A stretch of 7,412 nucleotides of DNA, taken from NCBI RefSeq assembly GCF_938045225.1, contig NZ_CALINL010000117.1, positions 1-7,412 of the forward strand, read 5' to 3'. Below, in pieces: positions 5,771 to 7,412 of the stretch (the stretch's first letter is position 1; each line of letters opens with the position of its first letter). A program made the translations under genes and the position numbers. This DNA comes from an uncultured Campylobacter sp. (lineage in GTDB: Bacteria; Campylobacterota; Campylobacteria; Campylobacterales; Campylobacteraceae). Under the pieces are notes generated by a model that worked only from the letters and a program-made list of their open reading frames with translations, made no database searches and had not been told where the DNA came from.

Positions 5771-7412
5771 CGGATTTTTACTAGAACAATTAATCGACGA
5801 TATAACCGCTTGCAAGGACGTCGCTCAGGCGAGACAGCTGCTTAGCGAGCTGATAAATTTTACGCCGAATTTAGAGCGCGCGATCGAGTGCTGCGTTATC
5901 TCGCATGCGGGGCAGTTTAGAAAAAGCGGCGAACCGTACGCGATACACCCTATCCTAGTGGCCTGCATCGTGGCGCACATGGGCGGAGACGAGGATATGA
6001 TTGTTGCCGCCTTGCTTCACGATGTGGTCGAAGATACGGATAGGTCTATAGAGAGCGTGCGAGAGGACTTTGGCGAAGAGGTCGCAAAGCTAGTTGAGGG
6101 GCTAACTAAAATCGTAGCCATCAGAGAGGATAAGCTCGCAAGCTCGGAGTCAAACGAGCGTTTGGCGGCGTCTGCGATGACATTTCGCAAGATGTTGCTC
6201 ATCTCCATCGAGGACGTGAGAGTGCTCGTAGTAAAGCTTTGCGATAGACTGCACAATATGCTCACCCTGCAAGCTTTGCGTCCGGAAAAGCAAAAACGAA
6301 TCGCTGAAGAGACGCTGATGGTTTACGCTCCGATCGCGCATAGGCTGGGCATTTCGTCGATCAAAAACGTGCTTGAGGATCTTAGCTTTAAGTATGCTTT
6401 GCCCGAAGAGTATAAAAAAATCGACGATTACTTAACCGAACACAAACAGCAGCTCGTGCTAAAGCTAAACGCGTTTACCGACAAAATTTTTCAAATTTTA
6501 CTCAAAAACGGTTTTAGCGAAAACGACTTTGAGATACAAAAGCGTATCAAACATCACTATTCGATCTATCTAAAAATGCAGAGAAAAGGCATCTCGATCG
6601 AGGAGGTGCTAGATCTGCTGGCTGCGCGCGTACTGGTTAAAGAGCCGCAGGATTGCTATTTGGTGCTTGGAAATTTGCATATAAATTTTAACCCTCTAAT
6701 CTCGCGCTTCAAAGACTATGTCGCGCTACCGAAGCAAAACGGCTACCAAACGATACACACTACGATATTTGATAACAAAAGCATCTTTGAGGTTCAAATT
6801 CGCACCTTTGATATGCATAAAACCGCAGAGTACGGCGTCGCAGCGCACTGGAAATATAAAAGTGGCGGCTTTTTAAATCCGAAACTTGACTGGCTAAGCG
6901 ACATCAGTGGTATAGAAAACGGTATGGAAGAAGCGAGCGAAAACCCCGAGGAGCTCTACGAATATGCAAAAGATAGCCTTTATGTCGAAGACGTCGCGGT
7001 CTATTCGCCAAAGGGCGATATATTCACGCTTCCGCGCGGAGCGACGGCGCTTGATTACGCTTACGAGATACACACGCACGTAGGCTTGCACGCTAAAGAA
7101 GCCTACGTAAACCGCGTGCGAGTACCGCTGCTAACGGAGCTAAAAAACGGCGATATCGTTAGTATCGTAACCGGCGATGAGCCAAAATACCGCTGTTCGT
7201 GGTTAGGCAGCGTAAAAACGGGCAAGGCTAGAGCCACGATCCGATCGTACTGCAAGCAAAAGATAAGAGATATAAACAATATGGTCGCGATCGAAATTTT
7301 AAGCGGTATCTTTGCCGTACCTTCTCAAACTATCGAGCAGTGGCTAGAGACTGAAAATCTGACCAAGAAAATTTTTAGAGCCGCGTTTGACTCGGTTTAC
7401 CTACAAGACGTG
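5754..7412 (+). CDS. spoT: Bifunctional (p)ppGpp synthetase/hydrolase, RelA/SpoT family (3' partial)
   Basis: This long RSH enzyme makes and degrades the alarmone (p)ppGpp in the stringent response. Read from TTG 5754, 553 codons are open to the window edge with no stop; a full protein of about 730 residues is expected, so the C-terminal helical and ACT regions are missing. The hydrolase (HD) domain shows HAGQFRKSGEPYAIHP (51-66), LLHDVVEDT (87-95) and KLCDRLHNM (161-169), all intact. The synthetase domain shows RIKHHYSIYLKM (264-275), LLAARVLV (288-295), RFKDYVALPKQNGYQ (318-332), EVQIRT (346-351) and AEYGVAAHWKYK (358-369). RFKD is the RxKD type typical of bifunctional enzymes, unlike ExDD of RelA. 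A TGS domain covers about 412-473. TTG is preferred because the first in-frame ATG (5979) would remove the first HD motif. It overlaps rpoZ by 17 bases. Some databases call this gene rel or relA. Confidence 0.93.
   Translation, partial: MKQLNSGFLLEQLIDDITACKDVAQARQLLSELINFTPNLERAIECCVISHAGQFRKSGEPYAIHPILVACIVAHMGGDEDMIVAALLHDVVEDTDRSIESVREDFGEEVAKLVEGLTKIVAIREDKLASSESNERLAASAMTFRKMLLISIEDVRVLVVKLCDRLHNMLTLQALRPEKQKRIAEETLMVYAPIAHRLGISSIKNVLEDLSFKYALPEEYKKIDDYLTEHKQQLVLKLNAFTDKIFQILLKNGFSENDFEIQKRIKHHYSIYLKMQRKGISIEEVLDLLAARVLVKEPQDCYLVLGNLHINFNPLISRFKDYVALPKQNGYQTIHTTIFDNKSIFEVQIRTFDMHKTAEYGVAAHWKYKSGGFLNPKLDWLSDISGIENGMEEASENPEELYEYAKDSLYVEDVAVYSPKGDIFTLPRGATALDYAYEIHTHVGLHAKEAYVNRVRVPLLTELKNGDIVSIVTGDEPKYRCSWLGSVKTGKARATIRSYCKQKIRDINNMVAIEILSGIFAVPSQTIEQWLETENLTKKIFRAAFDSVYLQDV

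Noticed and set aside
5979..5981. First ATG in the RSH frame as its start
   Set aside because: It would remove HAGQFRKSGEPYAIHP, an essential part of the hydrolase domain that is clearly encoded upstream.
530..7091. Minus-strand open frames of 63-85 codons opposite the genes
   Set aside because: All lie antisense within well-supported genes, are Ser/Leu-rich translations expected from reverse reading, and show no recognisable domain.
1..7412. A hidden mobile element, CRISPR array, tRNA/rRNA gene or defence system
   Set aside because: Genes are contiguous core genes on one strand with gaps of at most 71 bases, and no array-like repeats, integrase, transposase or RNA gene signature is visible.

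Overview
The window is a dense, single-strand (+) block of housekeeping genes from a Campylobacter-type genome (Campylobacterota). Three things point there. The gene order flpA - trmB - ftsE - ftsX - envC-like M23 protein - pyrH - rpoZ - RSH (spoT/rel) is the order I remember for C. jejuni Cj1279c to Cj1272c. The TrmB is the long form of about 390 residues known from this phylum. The coding sequence is rich in the AAATTT/AAAATTT words typical of the group. Base composition looks higher in GC than C. jejuni, closer to C. curvus, C. showae, C. rectus or C. concisus; this is a judgement by eye, not a computed value.

Block 1 (1-4745) is five tightly packed genes. It opens with the C-terminal part of a fibronectin type III protein that I identify as FlpA; its 5' end lies outside the window. 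It overlaps trmB (tRNA m7G46 methyltransferase) by one base. TrmB overlaps ftsE, ftsE overlaps ftsX, and ftsX overlaps an EnvC-like murein hydrolase activator by ATGA. FtsE, FtsX and the EnvC-like protein form one functional unit: an ABC-type complex in the inner membrane that should control a periplasmic coiled-coil/LytM activator, which in turn switches on a cell-wall amidase encoded elsewhere. The LytM domain has lost most zinc ligands, which fits an activator rather than an enzyme.

A 71-base gap (4746-4816) separates the blocks. It holds a likely promoter -10 box, an imperfect 12-base inverted repeat overlapping it, and a strong ribosome binding site.

Block 2 (4817-7412) is pyrH (UMP kinase), rpoZ (RNA polymerase omega) and a long-type RelA/SpoT homologue cut by the right edge. 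The RSH gene appears to start at a TTG codon inside the end of rpoZ, so an ATG-only gene search would miss its N-terminal hydrolase domain. The block joins pyrimidine nucleotide supply, an RNA polymerase subunit and (p)ppGpp metabolism.

I found no tRNA, rRNA, CRISPR array, insertion sequence, prophage gene or pseudogene. No new defence or mobile system is visible. The points most worth checking are the conserved fibronectin-binding motif in FlpA, the altered catalytic loop of TrmB, the degenerate LytM site, the inverted repeat at the pyrH promoter, and the TTG start of the RSH gene.
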